From Gluconobacter thailandicus F149-1 = NBRC 100600 (lineage in GTDB: Bacteria > Pseudomonadota > Alphaproteobacteria > Acetobacterales > Acetobacteraceae), in NCBI RefSeq assembly GCF_000964465.1, contig NZ_BANH01000024.1:62001-126000 (forward strand): 64,000 nt of DNA, given 5' to 3'. The translations under genes and the position numbers were made by a program. The notes below the pieces were generated by a model. It made no database searches. It had not been told where the DNA came from and saw only the letters and a list, made by a program, of their open reading frames with translations. This document shows positions 42,702 through 52,789 of the stretch, in pieces (the first letter of the stretch is position 1; every line of letters begins with the position of its first letter).

Positions 42702-43502
42702 ATGAACAATTTTCACCGTCATCTCGCCCCGATTTCAACCGCCGCATGGGCGCAGATCGAGGACGAAGCCTCCCGCACCCTTCGCCGTCATCTGGCGGGC
42801 CGCCGCATCGTGGACACATCCGAACCCAAGGGCGAAAAATTCTCAGCCGTTGAAACGGGTCGCATGATCAGCATTGAAGCTCCAAACGACGGGATCAGCG
42901 CGTCCCTGCGTCAGGTCCTTCCCGTTGTCGAACTGCGCGTCCCTTTCACGCTTTCGCGCGCTGAAATCGATGCTGTGGACAGAGGGTCAGAAGATTCCGA
43001 CTGGCAGCCCGTCAAGGATGCCGCCCAGAAAATCGCATTCGCTGAAGACCGCGCCATTTTCAACGGCTACGCCCCGGCTGGCATTAAAGGTATCCGCGAA
43101 GCGACGTCCAACACGCCTCTGACACTTCCAGCCAGCATTCAGGATTACTCACACATCATCGCAGATGCGTTGAATGAGCTACGCCTGGCTGGCGTCAATG
43201 GTCCGTATTCGATCGTTCTCGGCGCCAAGGCCTATCAGGCCGTCAGCGGTGGCGATGATGACGGGTATCCGATCCGCAGACATCTCGAGAGCATGATTGA
43301 CGGCAAGATCATCTGGGCTCCGGCCATTGAAGGCGCATTTGTTGTCACAACGCGCGGCGGTGATCTGGTGCTCGATATCGGGCAGGATTTCTCGATCGGC
43401 TATCTTGGCCATACTGCCGAGACGGTGGAGCTTTACATTCAGGAAAGCTTCACCTTTCGCGTTCTGACGAGTGAAGCCACAGTCGCCATCAACCTGGCCT
43501 GA
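42702..43502 (+). CDS. family 1 encapsulin nanocompartment shell protein
   Basis: A 266-residue HK97-fold shell protein. Characteristic parts are the start MNNFHRHLAPISTAAWAQIEDEA with its N-terminal cargo-binding helix, the segment LRRHLAGRRIVD, VELRVPFTLSRAEID (E-loop region) and the ending LYIQESFTFRVLTSEATVAI. Sixty copies typically build a ~24-nm T=1 icosahedral cage. It sits one base after the DyP stop, with AGAGGA inside the DyP end as ribosome site. A clear terminator follows, so the two genes form a bicistronic unit. Confidence 0.94.
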   Translation: MNNFHRHLAPISTAAWAQIEDEASRTLRRHLAGRRIVDTSEPKGEKFSAVETGRMISIEAPNDGISASLRQVLPVVELRVPFTLSRAEIDAVDRGSEDSDWQPVKDAAQKIAFAEDRAIFNGYAPAGIKGIREATSNTPLTLPASIQDYSHIIADALNELRLAGVNGPYSIVLGAKAYQAVSGGDDDGYPIRRHLESMIDGKIIWAPAIEGAFVVTTRGGDLVLDIGQDFSIGYLGHTAETVELYIQESFTFRVLTSEATVAINLA

Positions 43503-43528
43503 GCCGTCCGAAAAAACATCTCATACAA

Positions 43529-43560
43529 AAAAGGCCTTTCCCGGAAGAGAAAGGCCTTTT
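43529..43560. terminator. terminator after encapsulin / sugar transporter
   Basis: A 12-bp perfect stem (AAAAGGCCTTTC with GAAAGGCCTTTT) has an 8-nt loop. It lies between convergent genes, with an A-run on one side. Confidence 0.88.
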
Positions 43561-43581
43561 CCATGAGAAACGGGGAAAGCT

Positions 43582-44994
43582 TTACCGCCCGATATCCCGC
43601 AGACGATAACCATGGTTGAGGCGACTTTCGATCGTCTCCAGAGAAACACCCTTCGTCTCAGGCACGAACAGCAGCGTCACGATGATGAACAGGGCGTTCA
43701 GACCGGCATAGAGCCAGAATGTGTTCGAAGAGCCGAGCGTGTTCAGCAGGCCGAGGAAGGTAGCACCGACAATGATGTTCGTTCCCCAGTTGGTTACGGT
43801 CGAGCAGGTAATGCCGAAGTCACGCCCCTGAAGAGGCTGCACTTCCGCACACAGGATCCAGATCAGCGGCCCAGCGGAGAAGGCAAAGCCCGCGATGAAG
43901 CAAAGCAGAACCGAAATTGCGAGGTAATGCGTCAGAGAGCTTGCATGATCACCCATTCCCATCAGCATGGCCAGAATTCCGAGCCCGGCAGCCATGATGG
44001 CAAATCCGGCGATCAGCATCGGGCGGCGCCCCCAGCGATCAGCAAAGGCAATGGCGATGAAGGTCGCAAGGCAGTTTACCAGACCAACCGTTGCCGTTCC
44101 CCACATCTGACCGTCCTGGCCAAAGCCTACTTCCGCGAAAATCCGCGGAGCGTAGTACATGACCACGTTGATGCCCGTGAACTGCTGCACAACCTGCAAA
44201 CCAATTCCCAGCATCACAGACCGGCGGAAGTTCGGGTTTTCCAGGAACATGGCCAGACCGCGCTGCTTGGCCTGTGAGTTCAACTGTTCACGAATACCCT
44301 GAATTTCTGCATAAGCATGCTGCTGGGTGTGCCGAAGCGTGCTGAGCGTCTTCAGGGCTTCCTCATCCCGGCCGCGCAGCATGAGCCAACGCGGGCTGTC
44401 GGGCAGAAACAGCGATCCGATCAAAAACAGCGCACCGGGAACACCTACAATCCCGAGCATCCAGCGCCATGATCCACTGTAAGACAGGATCGCGTTGGAC
44501 ACGAACGCCAGAAGAATGCCTGTGGTAATCATCAACTGATACAGCGAAATCAAGCTGCCACGACGGCTCTCATCCGCGATTTCGGAAATATAGAGCGGAG
44601 CGACAAAGCTCGCGATGCCGATTGCCAACCCAAGAATGGCGCGGCCGATGATGAGAACACCTACCGAATGTGCAATGGCGCAAATGATGGCCCCTACGAC
44701 GAACATTGCAGCGCTATACGTCAGGGACTTACGACGCCCGAGCGCGTAGGACATACGCCCTGCGAGAAGAGCCCCGACGGTCGCACCAGCCATCATGGAC
44801 GACACAATCCATGACAGCTCGAAATCGGAAGCCTGAAATTCGGTCTTGATGAAGCCCAGAGCACCGGAGATCACACCGATATCCAGACCAAACATCAGCC
44901 CTGCGATGGCGGCCAGCGCGACGGCCAGCATCATACGGCCTACCATCGGGGGGCGTGCAGCAACAGGCTGAGCGTGAAGTGTTGCGTCACTCAT
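43582..44994 (-). CDS. MFS sugar:proton symporter (GalP/XylE-like sugar porter)
   Basis: A 470-residue protein with 12 membrane helices, from the ATG at 44994. Sugar-porter signatures are GLMFGLDIGVISGAL, RMSYALGRRKSL, LFLPDSPRWLM, the sugar-binding QQFTGINVVMYYAPRIF, DRWGRRPMLI and the closing VPETKGVSLETIE. The QQFTGIN and PETKG segments are typical of GalP/XylE-like H+ symporters for hexoses or pentoses. It sits in the inner membrane. The upstream region (45013-45163) is markedly AT-rich and holds a 23-bp inverted repeat, a likely operator. It is monocistronic. Confidence 0.9.
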   Translation of the reverse strand: MSDATLHAQPVAARPPMVGRMMLAVALAAIAGLMFGLDIGVISGALGFIKTEFQASDFELSWIVSSMMAGATVGALLAGRMSYALGRRKSLTYSAAMFVVGAIICAIAHSVGVLIIGRAILGLAIGIASFVAPLYISEIADESRRGSLISLYQLMITTGILLAFVSNAILSYSGSWRWMLGIVGVPGALFLIGSLFLPDSPRWLMLRGRDEEALKTLSTLRHTQQHAYAEIQGIREQLNSQAKQRGLAMFLENPNFRRSVMLGIGLQVVQQFTGINVVMYYAPRIFAEVGFGQDGQMWGTATVGLVNCLATFIAIAFADRWGRRPMLIAGFAIMAAGLGILAMLMGMGDHASSLTHYLAISVLLCFIAGFAFSAGPLIWILCAEVQPLQGRDFGITCSTVTNWGTNIIVGATFLGLLNTLGSSNTFWLYAGLNALFIIVTLLFVPETKGVSLETIESRLNHGYRLRDIGR

Positions 44995-45083
44995 GAAAAG
45001 GAACTCCGGCACCCATGCAGGACATGCCGCTGAAAGGAGAAAACAGCACCATCGTCATGCGACGAACGGTTCATTTGCCCCAT

Positions 45084-45106
45084 ATATAACATTACATAAG
45101 TTATAT
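45084..45106. promoter_or_regulatory. AT-rich palindrome upstream of the sugar symporter
   Basis: Perfect 7-bp arms ATATAAC (45084-45090) and GTTATAT (45100-45106) flank a 9-nt centre, 90 bp upstream of the symporter start and about 190 bp upstream of the divergent entericidin gene. AT-rich symmetry in a GC-rich genome suggests a transcription-factor site. Confidence 0.5.
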
Positions 45107-45292
45107 CATCATACTTTTATGTGATTTATGAGATTTACGTAACCGGAAACCGCACCTCTCCCGATGACAATGCCAACGAAACGCTCTCGAATGGCGACCT
45201 GGCTCGGAACCCGGGGAAAAGAAAAACGCAACTTTATGACACGACAGGCAGTTATGACCGGACTGAAACATTCAGAAGAAGGACATGCCAGC

Positions 45293-45493
45293 ATGACCAA
45301 CAACCGCAAATCCACGTTCGCCCGCCTGATGCTCGTTTCTGCTCTGCTGACGGGAACGGCTGTCTCCCTGTCCGCCTGCAACACGACCCGCGGCGCTGGC
45401 CAGGACGTCAGCGCCGTAGGCCATGCAACGTCCAACGCTGCTACGGATGCACAGCGTGGCATCGCCAATGCGACTGGTGCATCCACGCACTGA
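45293..45493 (+). CDS. entericidin-like small lipoprotein
   Basis: A 66-residue protein from the ATG at 45293, just after an AAGGA. The signal STFARLMLVSALLTGTAVSLSAC ends in the lipobox LSAC. The mature part begins CNTTRGAGQDVSAVGHATSNAA, the hallmark of EcnA/EcnB entericidins (CNTxxGxGxDV). These are tiny stress-induced membrane lipoproteins, one of which forms a toxin-antidote pair in enterics. Here only one gene is seen, so a toxin-antitoxin role is not supported. A longer upstream frame (from 45164) is not needed. Confidence 0.82.
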   Translation: MTNNRKSTFARLMLVSALLTGTAVSLSACNTTRGAGQDVSAVGHATSNAATDAQRGIANATGASTH

Positions 45494-45514
45494 AGACGTC
45501 CTTCAGGATCGTCG

Positions 45515-45549
45515 AAAAAGCCCGCCTTCCTGACGGAGGCGGGCTTTTT
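45515..45549. terminator. bidirectional terminator (entericidin / ade)
   Basis: A 12-bp perfect stem (AAAAAGCCCGCC with GGCGGGCTTTTT) is extended inside by TCC/GGA. A-run and T-run flank it between convergent genes. Confidence 0.92.
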
Positions 45550-45556
45550 TTATGCG

Positions 45557-47254
45557 TTACACAAGTTCCATGGTCCGAACATCAATCATCCCAAGATCCG
45601 TGATCTTGAGATGAGGGATAACCGGCAAAGGCAGAAAGGCCAGTTGCAGGAAGGGCTCTTCCAGCGACACACCCAGATCCTTTGAGGCCTTGCGCAGAAC
45701 GATCAGGTCGTCCCGAACCTGCTCGAAAGGTGCATCACTCATCAGGCCAGCCACAGGCAACCGCAGTTCAGCAATAATCTGCCCGTTGCGGACTGCAACA
45801 AAGCCGCCACCCGTTTCTTCAAGCCGGTTCACGGCAACAGCCATATCGGCGTCATTGGTGCCCACAACGCAGATGTTGTGACTGTCATGCCCCACGGAAG
45901 ACGCCAGAGCCCCATGTTTGAGGCCAAACCCCTTCACGAAACCACGCCCGATATTGTCATTATGTCCGTGACGCGCAACAACGCAGACCTTCGCAACATC
46001 AGCGGCAGGATCAGACAAAACCTGACCACCGGCCTCTGGCAAATTGAGCCGCAGATATTCCGTAATGATCTGCCCCGGAATAATGCCCATCACGGGACGA
46101 TCCACGCCAGAACCGTGAATTTCCATATCTTCAGCCGTCACTGCACCGGGAAGCTTCACGCTTCCAAGCCCAACCAGCGGGATAACATCACGTTGTGCGA
46201 ACAGATCGTCACTTACCAGTCGTCCCGCAGAGATCACGTCTGAGACCAGACATTTTTCCAGATCATCCAACAGCACAATATCCGCCCGCTTGCCCGGGGC
46301 TATCTGCCCACGATCCCGCAGCCCGAACGCATTGGCGGCTGAGAGAGACGCAGCGCGATAGGCGGCCAGAGGTTCAACGCCAAGCTCGATCGCCCGGCGG
46401 ATCAGGAAGTCCAGATGCCCTTCATGCGCGATTTCCAGCGGGTTACGGTCATCCGTGCAGAATGCGAAGAACGGGGATGTCGCCACGTTCAAAAGCGGAA
46501 CCAGAGCTTCCAGATCCTTGCAGACGGACCCTTCCCGGATCAGCACCGTCATGCCTTTGCGGACTTTTTCCAAAGCTTCCGCAGCAGCCGTTGCTTCATG
46601 ATCTGTGGAAATGCCTGCTGCAAGATACCCGTTCAGGGCCTTGCCGCGCATCAAGGGGGCATGACCATCAATATGGCCGCCAGCAAAAGCCGCCAGCTTG
46701 TCCAGACATCCCGGATCGCCGTTCAGAACTCCCGGAATATTCATGAATTCCGCAAGCCCGATCACTTTCGGATGGTCGCGATAAGCCACAAGATCGGCGG
46801 CATCCAGCGTTGCACCTGATGTTTCCATCGGTGTTGCCGGAACACAACTCGACAGATTGACCCGCAGATCCATCACCGTTCGTTCTGCGGATGCCAGAAA
46901 GTAGTCGAAAGCCGCATGTCCCAGCACATTGGCCATCTCGTGCGGATCACAAATGGCTGTCGTCACACCATGAGGCAGCACACAACGGTCAAACTCGAAG
47001 GGTGTGACGAGCGACGATTCAACGTGCAGATGCGTGTCGATAAAACCCGGAACGGCAATACGCCCCTTGCCGTCGATCGTGACGCGCCCCTCATAGTCAC
47101 CGTAGGTTCCGACAATCCGGTCTCCACAGATTGCGATATCTGTCGGAACAAGTTCACCCGTCACAAGATCGAACAGGCGGACGTTCCGGATCACCAGATC
47201 GGCCGGTTCACGCCCCTGTCCCTGGGCCACCCGGCGCTGGATTGCGTTCTGCAT
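45557..47254 (-). CDS. ade: adenine deaminase
   Basis: A 565-residue amidohydrolase from the ATG at 47254 with GGAGG at good distance. The metal site is visible in [19 protein letters not shown] (His-x-His). Other marks are [29 protein letters not shown], the ISTDHEAT metal motif and [10 protein letters not shown]. The C-terminal domain has [18 protein letters not shown]. This bacterial-type adenine deaminase converts adenine to hypoxanthine for purine salvage; it is unrelated to eukaryotic-type adenosine-deaminase-like enzymes. It is cytoplasmic and metal-dependent (Fe or Mn in the family). Confidence 0.94.
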   Translation of the reverse strand: MQNAIQRRVAQGQGREPADLVIRNVRLFDLVTGELVPTDIAICGDRIVGTYGDYEGRVTIDGKGRIAVPGFIDTHLHVESSLVTPFEFDRCVLPHGVTTAICDPHEMANVLGHAAFDYFLASAERTVMDLRVNLSSCVPATPMETSGATLDAADLVAYRDHPKVIGLAEFMNIPGVLNGDPGCLDKLAAFAGGHIDGHAPLMRGKALNGYLAAGISTDHEATAAAEALEKVRKGMTVLIREGSVCKDLEALVPLLNVATSPFFAFCTDDRNPLEIAHEGHLDFLIRRAIELGVEPLAAYRAASLSAANAFGLRDRGQIAPGKRADIVLLDDLEKCLVSDVISAGRLVSDDLFAQRDVIPLVGLGSVKLPGAVTAEDMEIHGSGVDRPVMGIIPGQIITEYLRLNLPEAGGQVLSDPAADVAKVCVVARHGHNDNIGRGFVKGFGLKHGALASSVGHDSHNICVVGTNDADMAVAVNRLEETGGGFVAVRNGQIIAELRLPVAGLMSDAPFEQVRDDLIVLRKASKDLGVSLEEPFLQLAFLPLPVIPHLKITDLGMIDVRTMELV

Positions 47255-47461
47255 TTTCAAAACCTCCGAACGTCAGCAGTGACCACTTATAGCGCGCAGA
47301 TGCTCGGGCACTCAAAGCACACTTTCCAACGACATTTTGTTGCGGAAATATCATGATTATTTATGTCATAGCGTTTCAACTCTCGGAGTGTTGAAGAATG
47401 TGACAAAGCATGGTTTTTGCCTCTCGCTTTATTTCACTATCCGAGAAAGACCATCTTCCTA

Positions 47462-50020
47462 ATGCGCCTTGCACGCCTGCTTTCAACGTCCGCGCTTATT
47501 GCCCTGGGGACCGCCTCTGCGCTGGCGGCAACCACCCCTTCAGCACCGGATCATAAACCAGTCCGCCATCCTACGGCTGCCTCAGCACCGTCCATGATGG
47601 GTAATACAGCGCCGACAGATGAGGTGCATGAAGAACACGTCGCCGTCAGCGGGCATCGCAAGTATTTTGACGGCGTTACACGCCGGGACGTTGGTGGCGG
47701 CCTGATGCAGAAGCAGGATGCTGCAAAATCCGTCTCCAGTGTGTCCCGCGATTTCATTGAGAAGCAGGCTCCGGGTCAGGACCCGATGCAGCTCATCGCC
47801 CTGCTTCCGGGTGCAAACGTATCCTCTTCCGACCCGGCTGGCCTGACGGGAAGTCACATGAGCGCCCGTGGTCTCGATCAGACGCAGATGGGCTTTACGC
47901 TTGAAGGTTTCCCGATCAACGATGTCGGCTCCTTCCAGACATATTCCCAGGAAATCGTGGATTCCGAGAACCTCCAGAAGGTCAATCTGGCCCAGGGTTC
48001 TGCGGATCTGGACAGCCCGCATCTGAGCGCAACGGGCGGTGTGGTCGACATGTACATGATCGATCCGAAGATGAAGGCCGGTGGCGCCTTCGACGTCTCC
48101 TACGGGTCCTATGACTACACCCGTGGCTTCCTGCGCCTCGACACCGGCAAGATCGGCCACACGAACCTGCGCGCCTATTTTTCCGGTTCCTACGCAACGG
48201 AAGATGCCGTTCACAGTGAAGCGACGAACCGTAAGCTGCACGCCGAAGGCAAGATCGTGAATGACTGGGGCGACGGAAACCGCGTCTCTCTCGCGATCGT
48301 GGGCAACCGTCTCTACAATTACCTGAACCGTTCCGTGAACATGGCCTCCTGGAACGAATACGGGCTGGGCGTGAAGGACAAATACGTGGCCTCCTGCTCG
48401 GCTGGTGCAACCTGCACACGCCCGAATGGCACCACGTTCAAGAACAACACCACGGCCACGATTTCCAACACCGTCTATAACGGCGTGTACAAGGACCCGA
48501 CAGGCCAGACCACGAAGAGCGATGCGGACTATTACAAGTTCCATCAGAACCCGTTCACCAACATCTATGTCAGTGCACCGTCCACCTTCAAGCTAACGGA
48601 TCACCTGACGCTGACGGAAACGCCTTACTTCTGGTACGGTAGCGGTAGCGGCGGTGGTGCCTACTCCGTCCCCACAAGCTACGGCGCGACAAGCATGAGC
48701 GGCACGCTTGAAGGCAAGACCGTTGCCAAGGGCAGCCTGCTCTATGAACCATCCATCACGACAACCTATCGTCCGGGTGCCGTTACGAAGCTGACGCTGA
48801 CCACAGGCGTCAACCGCCTCATGGTCGGTTACTGGTTCGAATATTCCAAGCAGATCCAGAGCGGGCCTGCCACGGGCATTGGCGCAGATGGAACGCCATG
48901 GAGCGTCTGGGGCCAGGCGGCAAACTACGTTTTTGATAACGGCCAGACCTATCAGTATCGCTCCAACCTGACGCAGACCCGCGTGCATACGATGTTCATC
49001 GGTGACAGCCTGTCCCTGTTGAACAACAAGCTCACGATCGAGGGCGGCCTGAAATACGCCATCGTCACCCGTGATGCGCACAATATGCTGCCGAACACAT
49101 CCACCGGTCCGTATATCAACAAGACCTATTACGAACCGCTGCCAACGGCTTCCATCCGCTATCAGATCAACCCGGAAAACCAGATCTTCATCTCTGGTGC
49201 GACCAACTTCCGGATGCCAACAAACTACGCCCTCTTTGATGCCGGCACCTATTATTCCGTCAAGGCGCCCCATCAGGCCAGCAGCGGCTATGGCACGCGC
49301 GGAACGTCAAACCTCAACCCTGAAATCTCCATTTCGGAAGAGGCCGGCTGGCGTTACACGGGATCGGACATCATGGCGTCCATCACATACTTCCATTACA
49401 ACTTCACGAACCGCTTCTTCTCGCAGAGCGAGTGCGCGGATGATGCCTGCTCCAACTACTACAGCAACAATATCAATGCTGGTGGTCAGAGCACAAATGG
49501 TGTGGATGCCGAAATCGGTACACGCCCGATCTTTTACCATCTGCGCCCGTATGTATCCTTTGAGTATGTCGATGCCCGCACGACCAGCAATCTGCGCGGC
49601 GGCAGCGGCAGCGCGACAGACTACCTGCATACCAAGGGAAAATTCGCTCCTGAGACACCTAAATATCAGGTCGCGTTCAATCTTGATTACGATGATGGCA
49701 GTCTCTTTGGCGCGTACAATCTGAAATACGTTGCCAAGCAGTATTCGACCTTCATGAACGACGAAGCCGTTCCGTCCTATGTCCGCATGAATCTGACGGT
49801 CGGCTATCGCTTCCACAATGTTGGCTTCCTGCAGAGCCCGAACATCAAGCTCAACATCAGCAACATCACCAACAAGCACTATCTCGGCTTCCCGCTGAGC
49901 GTGCAGACAAACGCAACAACCATGAAGGGTATCTTCGGCAATACGGTAAAGGGCTCAGTCCCGACCTACGCCATTGCGGCTCCCTTCGCTGCAACCGGCT
50001 CCATCAGCGCCGGCTTCTAA
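47462..50020 (+). CDS. TonB-dependent outer-membrane receptor 2
   Basis: The 852-residue product starts at the ATG at 47462, giving the signal MRLARLLSTSALIALGTASA. The plug domain (SVSSVSRDFIEKQAPGQDP, MQLIALLPGANVSSSDPAG, SARGLDQTQMGFTLEGFPI, ATGGVVDMYMIDP) is followed by a 22-strand barrel ending APFAATGSISAGF. Loops contain Cys pairs (ASCSAGATCTR; ECADDACSN) that may form surface disulfides. The ligand is unknown, and no siderophore or cobalamin genes are adjacent. The 207-bp region upstream is AT-rich and shared with the ade promoter. Confidence 0.9.
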   Translation: MRLARLLSTSALIALGTASALAATTPSAPDHKPVRHPTAASAPSMMGNTAPTDEVHEEHVAVSGHRKYFDGVTRRDVGGGLMQKQDAAKSVSSVSRDFIEKQAPGQDPMQLIALLPGANVSSSDPAGLTGSHMSARGLDQTQMGFTLEGFPINDVGSFQTYSQEIVDSENLQKVNLAQGSADLDSPHLSATGGVVDMYMIDPKMKAGGAFDVSYGSYDYTRGFLRLDTGKIGHTNLRAYFSGSYATEDAVHSEATNRKLHAEGKIVNDWGDGNRVSLAIVGNRLYNYLNRSVNMASWNEYGLGVKDKYVASCSAGATCTRPNGTTFKNNTTATISNTVYNGVYKDPTGQTTKSDADYYKFHQNPFTNIYVSAPSTFKLTDHLTLTETPYFWYGSGSGGGAYSVPTSYGATSMSGTLEGKTVAKGSLLYEPSITTTYRPGAVTKLTLTTGVNRLMVGYWFEYSKQIQSGPATGIGADGTPWSVWGQAANYVFDNGQTYQYRSNLTQTRVHTMFIGDSLSLLNNKLTIEGGLKYAIVTRDAHNMLPNTSTGPYINKTYYEPLPTASIRYQINPENQIFISGATNFRMPTNYALFDAGTYYSVKAPHQASSGYGTRGTSNLNPEISISEEAGWRYTGSDIMASITYFHYNFTNRFFSQSECADDACSNYYSNNINAGGQSTNGVDAEIGTRPIFYHLRPYVSFEYVDARTTSNLRGGSGSATDYLHTKGKFAPETPKYQVAFNLDYDDGSLFGAYNLKYVAKQYSTFMNDEAVPSYVRMNLTVGYRFHNVGFLQSPNIKLNISNITNKHYLGFPLSVQTNATTMKGIFGNTVKGSVPTYAIAAPFAATGSISAGF

Positions 50021-50115
50021 GTCTTCTTTCCTGAGGCCGACAAACTGACAGCCTCAGGACCATACTCCGGCGCAAACGCCTGACAAACGCCCCGGCTCAT
50101 GGCAATCAGACAGCC

Positions 50116-51339
50116 ATGAGCCGTTTCCCTATGCCCCCTTCCGTTGCCATTATCGGCGCAGGCCCTGCCGGACTGTTCGCTGCCGAATATCTTTCCGCCC
50201 ACGGCTGCCGTGTCGAGATCTTCGAGCAGATGCCGAGTGTAGGGCGTAAATTGCTCATGGCGGGCCAGAGTGGCCTCAATCTCACACATTCCGAACCACT
50301 GGATCGTTTCATAACGCGATACGGTGCCGCACAGGACTGGCTCTCCCCGGCCCTCCATGCATTTTCGCCCGATAATTTACGCGACTGGGCTGAAAATCTT
50401 GGCCAACCCTGTTTCAGTGGCACCTCAGGACGCGTGTTTCCCAAAAGCATGAAGGCCTCCCCGCTCCTGCGAACCTGGCTAGGCCGCCTTGCAGAACAAG
50501 GCGTCATCATCAGGACACGCCATCGCTTCACGGGATGGGATGACAAAACACTTCGCTTTGAGACACCAGAAGGCGCCGTCACCGTCAGTCCAGACGCCGT
50601 TATTCTGGCCATGGGGGGCGCAAGCTGGTCCCGGTTAGGATCGGACGGAAAATGGGCTGATCTCTTTGCTGCGGAAACAGCCCCCTTTGCCCCTGCCAAT
50701 TGCGGATTTACGCCTGACTGGTCAGACGATTTTCTACGCAGACACGAAGGTAACATTCTTCATTCAGTCGGCCTGTCCTTTGAAAACCAGAAAACTCGCG
50801 GAGACCTGACAATCACTGCGCGAGGCCTTGAGGGATCTGCGCTCTACGCTCTGTCGGCGCGCCTACGGGAGGCGATTGCCCGAGAGGGCCGTGCAACCAT
50901 GCTGCTGGACCTGCGCCCTACACTGTCCGAAGACACTGCCCTGAAACGATTACAAGCCCAGCGCCCACGGGAAAGCCTGTCCAACCGTCTGCGAAAGGCG
51001 TTCGCGCTGGACAGCATCGCCCGCGAACTCCTGCGCGATGCAACCCCCAAAGACGCCACACCGCATCAGTTGACACAGACTCTCAAGGCACTTCCCGTCA
51101 CTCTCACGGGGACAGACACTCTGGATCGCGCCATCTCTACAGCGGGTGGATTACGGCAGGATGCACTGGACGAGCATTTCATGATCCGCTCCAAACCGGG
51201 CGTTTTCGCTGCCGGAGAAATGCTGGACTGGGAGGCGCCGACCGGAGGCTATCTCCTGCAGGGATGTTTTTCCACCGGTCTTGCGGCTGCACAGGGCGTC
51301 CTTGGGTGGCTAGAATCGTCAGTTTCGGGTATCGCGTGA
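50116..51339 (+). CDS. BaiN/HI0933-family FAD-dependent oxidoreductase (TIGR03862-like)
   Basis: A 407-residue flavoprotein. The FAD-binding motif SVAIIGAGPAGLFAAEYLS is followed by VEIFEQMPSVGRKLLMAGQSGLNLTHSE, the family signature with a GRK(L/F) loop. Further marks are FSGTSGRVFPKSMKASPLL, AVILAMGGASWSRLGSDG, an SxAGG-type turn (ISTAGGLRQDALDEHF) and FAAGEMLDWEAPTGGYLLQGCFSTG. The physiological substrate of this branch is not known. It is cytoplasmic. It sits 4 bp before the HerA-like ATPase gene, so the two are probably co-transcribed. Confidence 0.87.
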   Translation: MSRFPMPPSVAIIGAGPAGLFAAEYLSAHGCRVEIFEQMPSVGRKLLMAGQSGLNLTHSEPLDRFITRYGAAQDWLSPALHAFSPDNLRDWAENLGQPCFSGTSGRVFPKSMKASPLLRTWLGRLAEQGVIIRTRHRFTGWDDKTLRFETPEGAVTVSPDAVILAMGGASWSRLGSDGKWADLFAAETAPFAPANCGFTPDWSDDFLRRHEGNILHSVGLSFENQKTRGDLTITARGLEGSALYALSARLREAIAREGRATMLLDLRPTLSEDTALKRLQAQRPRESLSNRLRKAFALDSIARELLRDATPKDATPHQLTQTLKALPVTLTGTDTLDRAISTAGGLRQDALDEHFMIRSKPGVFAAGEMLDWEAPTGGYLLQGCFSTGLAAAQGVLGWLESSVSGIA

Positions 51340-51343
51340 CCCC

Positions 51344-52789
51344 ATGACATCCATCGTTCTCGGACAGGGCCGCGACGGCTCAGACACCTGCATTGATTTG
51401 CCGGAACTGCTGGCTACGCGCCTGCTGGTTCAGGGCAATTCCGGCTCGGGCAAATCCCATCTTCTGCGCCGCCTGCTGGAACAGACTGCAACACTCGTCC
51501 AGCAGATCATGATCGATCCGGAAGGCGACTTCGTCACTCTGGCAGAGCGCTATGGCCATCTGGTCATTGATGTCGAAGATCAGTCCGAAGCCAGCCTCCG
51601 CGCTGCGGGAGAACGTGTCAGAGCCCATCGTGCATCGGTTGTCCTCAATCTGGAGCAGGTGGAAGCCGAGATGCAGCTTCGTGCGGCCGGAGCGTTCCTG
51701 AACGGCATGTTCGAAGCGCCCCGCGCACACTGGTATCCGGCCCTCGTCGTCGTGGATGAAGCCCAGCTTTTCGCACCAGTTGCAGGCGGTGACACATCCG
51801 ACGAAGCCCGTCGCCTCTCGCTGGGTGCCATGACGAACCTCATGTGCCGTGGCCGTAAACGTGGTCTCGCAGGGGTCATCGCGACACAGCGTCTGGCTAA
51901 ACTGGCCAAGAACGTTGCAGCCGAAGCCTCGAACTTCCTGATGGGCCGAACCTTCCTGGATATCGACATGGCCCGCGCCGCCGATCTTCTGGGCATGGAA
52001 CGCCGGGCTGCAGAATCTTTCCGTGACCTGGCACGCGGACAGTTCATGGCTCTTGGCCCTGCCCTGTCACGCCGCCCAAAGCTACTGACAATCGGCCCGG
52101 TGGAGACTGCCAGTCACAACACGGGACCGGTTCTGGTCCCGCTCCAGCCTATGGATGCCGAGGATCTGCGAGACATTATCCTCGAACCTGTCCACGAATT
52201 CTCTCCACGTCCGCGCCGCGAGACACGACCGCCACCACCGGATCTCCTCGCGCAGCTTGATGCCTATGGCGCCACCCGGGAGGCCGCAGAAGAACCCGCA
52301 GCAACGGCCGACATCACCGAGATTGATCCTGCCCAGATCTGGGACATGGTTGCTGGCGTCGCCTCTGAAGAGGGTGCGGACTACAAGCCGCTTGCCACCC
52401 TGTATCAGGACTTTCAGCTCCGGGCCCGCATTCAGGGACTGTCCCGGAACATTCTGGATCTCGGACGCTTCCAACGCATCCTCGCCACCATCCGTGCCGG
52501 TCTGGATCGGGAGCGTGCCGAGAGCGAAGACTGGCAGAAAGCCGAAGCCATTGCAGCATCCCTGCCAGAGGATGTTCAAGGGGTCTTTCTGTTGCTGGCA
52601 CGCACTGCACTCGATTCGGAAACCTGCCCGGACGATGATGCATTGGCGCGTGCATACGGCACCCATTCTCTGGGCCGTGCCCGCCGCCAACTGGCTTATC
52701 TTGAGGAAAGAGAAGTTATAGTGTTGCAGGAGACCCCGTTCGGGCGTCGCGTCGCGATCGTGGGCCCAGGCTGGCAAACGGCGTCATAA
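51344..52789 (+). CDS. HerA-like/DUF87 P-loop ATPase
   Basis: A 481-residue ATPase. Walker A is GNSGSGKSHLL (31-41), Walker B LVVVDEAQLFAP (134-145), with a sensor region GVIATQRLAKLAKNVAAEASN. The HerA/FtsK-like core spans about 5-260. An Arg/Pro-rich linker (about 285-300) and a winged-helix-like C-terminal region rich in helices follow. The group includes DNA pumps and end-resection helicases, but stand-alone alphaproteobacterial members are uncharacterised. No NurA nuclease partner is adjacent. The last codons overlap the first putative Pho-box half-site of the next gene. Confidence 0.85.
   Translation: MTSIVLGQGRDGSDTCIDLPELLATRLLVQGNSGSGKSHLLRRLLEQTATLVQQIMIDPEGDFVTLAERYGHLVIDVEDQSEASLRAAGERVRAHRASVVLNLEQVEAEMQLRAAGAFLNGMFEAPRAHWYPALVVVDEAQLFAPVAGGDTSDEARRLSLGAMTNLMCRGRKRGLAGVIATQRLAKLAKNVAAEASNFLMGRTFLDIDMARAADLLGMERRAAESFRDLARGQFMALGPALSRRPKLLTIGPVETASHNTGPVLVPLQPMDAEDLRDIILEPVHEFSPRPRRETRPPPPDLLAQLDAYGATREAAEEPAATADITEIDPAQIWDMVAGVASEEGADYKPLATLYQDFQLRARIQGLSRNILDLGRFQRILATIRAGLDRERAESEDWQKAEAIAASLPEDVQGVFLLLARTALDSETCPDDDALARAYGTHSLGRARRQLAYLEEREVIVLQETPFGRRVAIVGPGWQTAS

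Noticed and set aside
45164-45292. Longer start for the entericidin-like protein
   Set aside because: It would put 43 basic residues before the lipoprotein signal. The ATG at 45293 gives the standard short form.
45293-45493. Entericidin toxin-antitoxin pair
   Set aside because: Only one small lipoprotein gene is present, and no second entericidin-like frame is adjacent.
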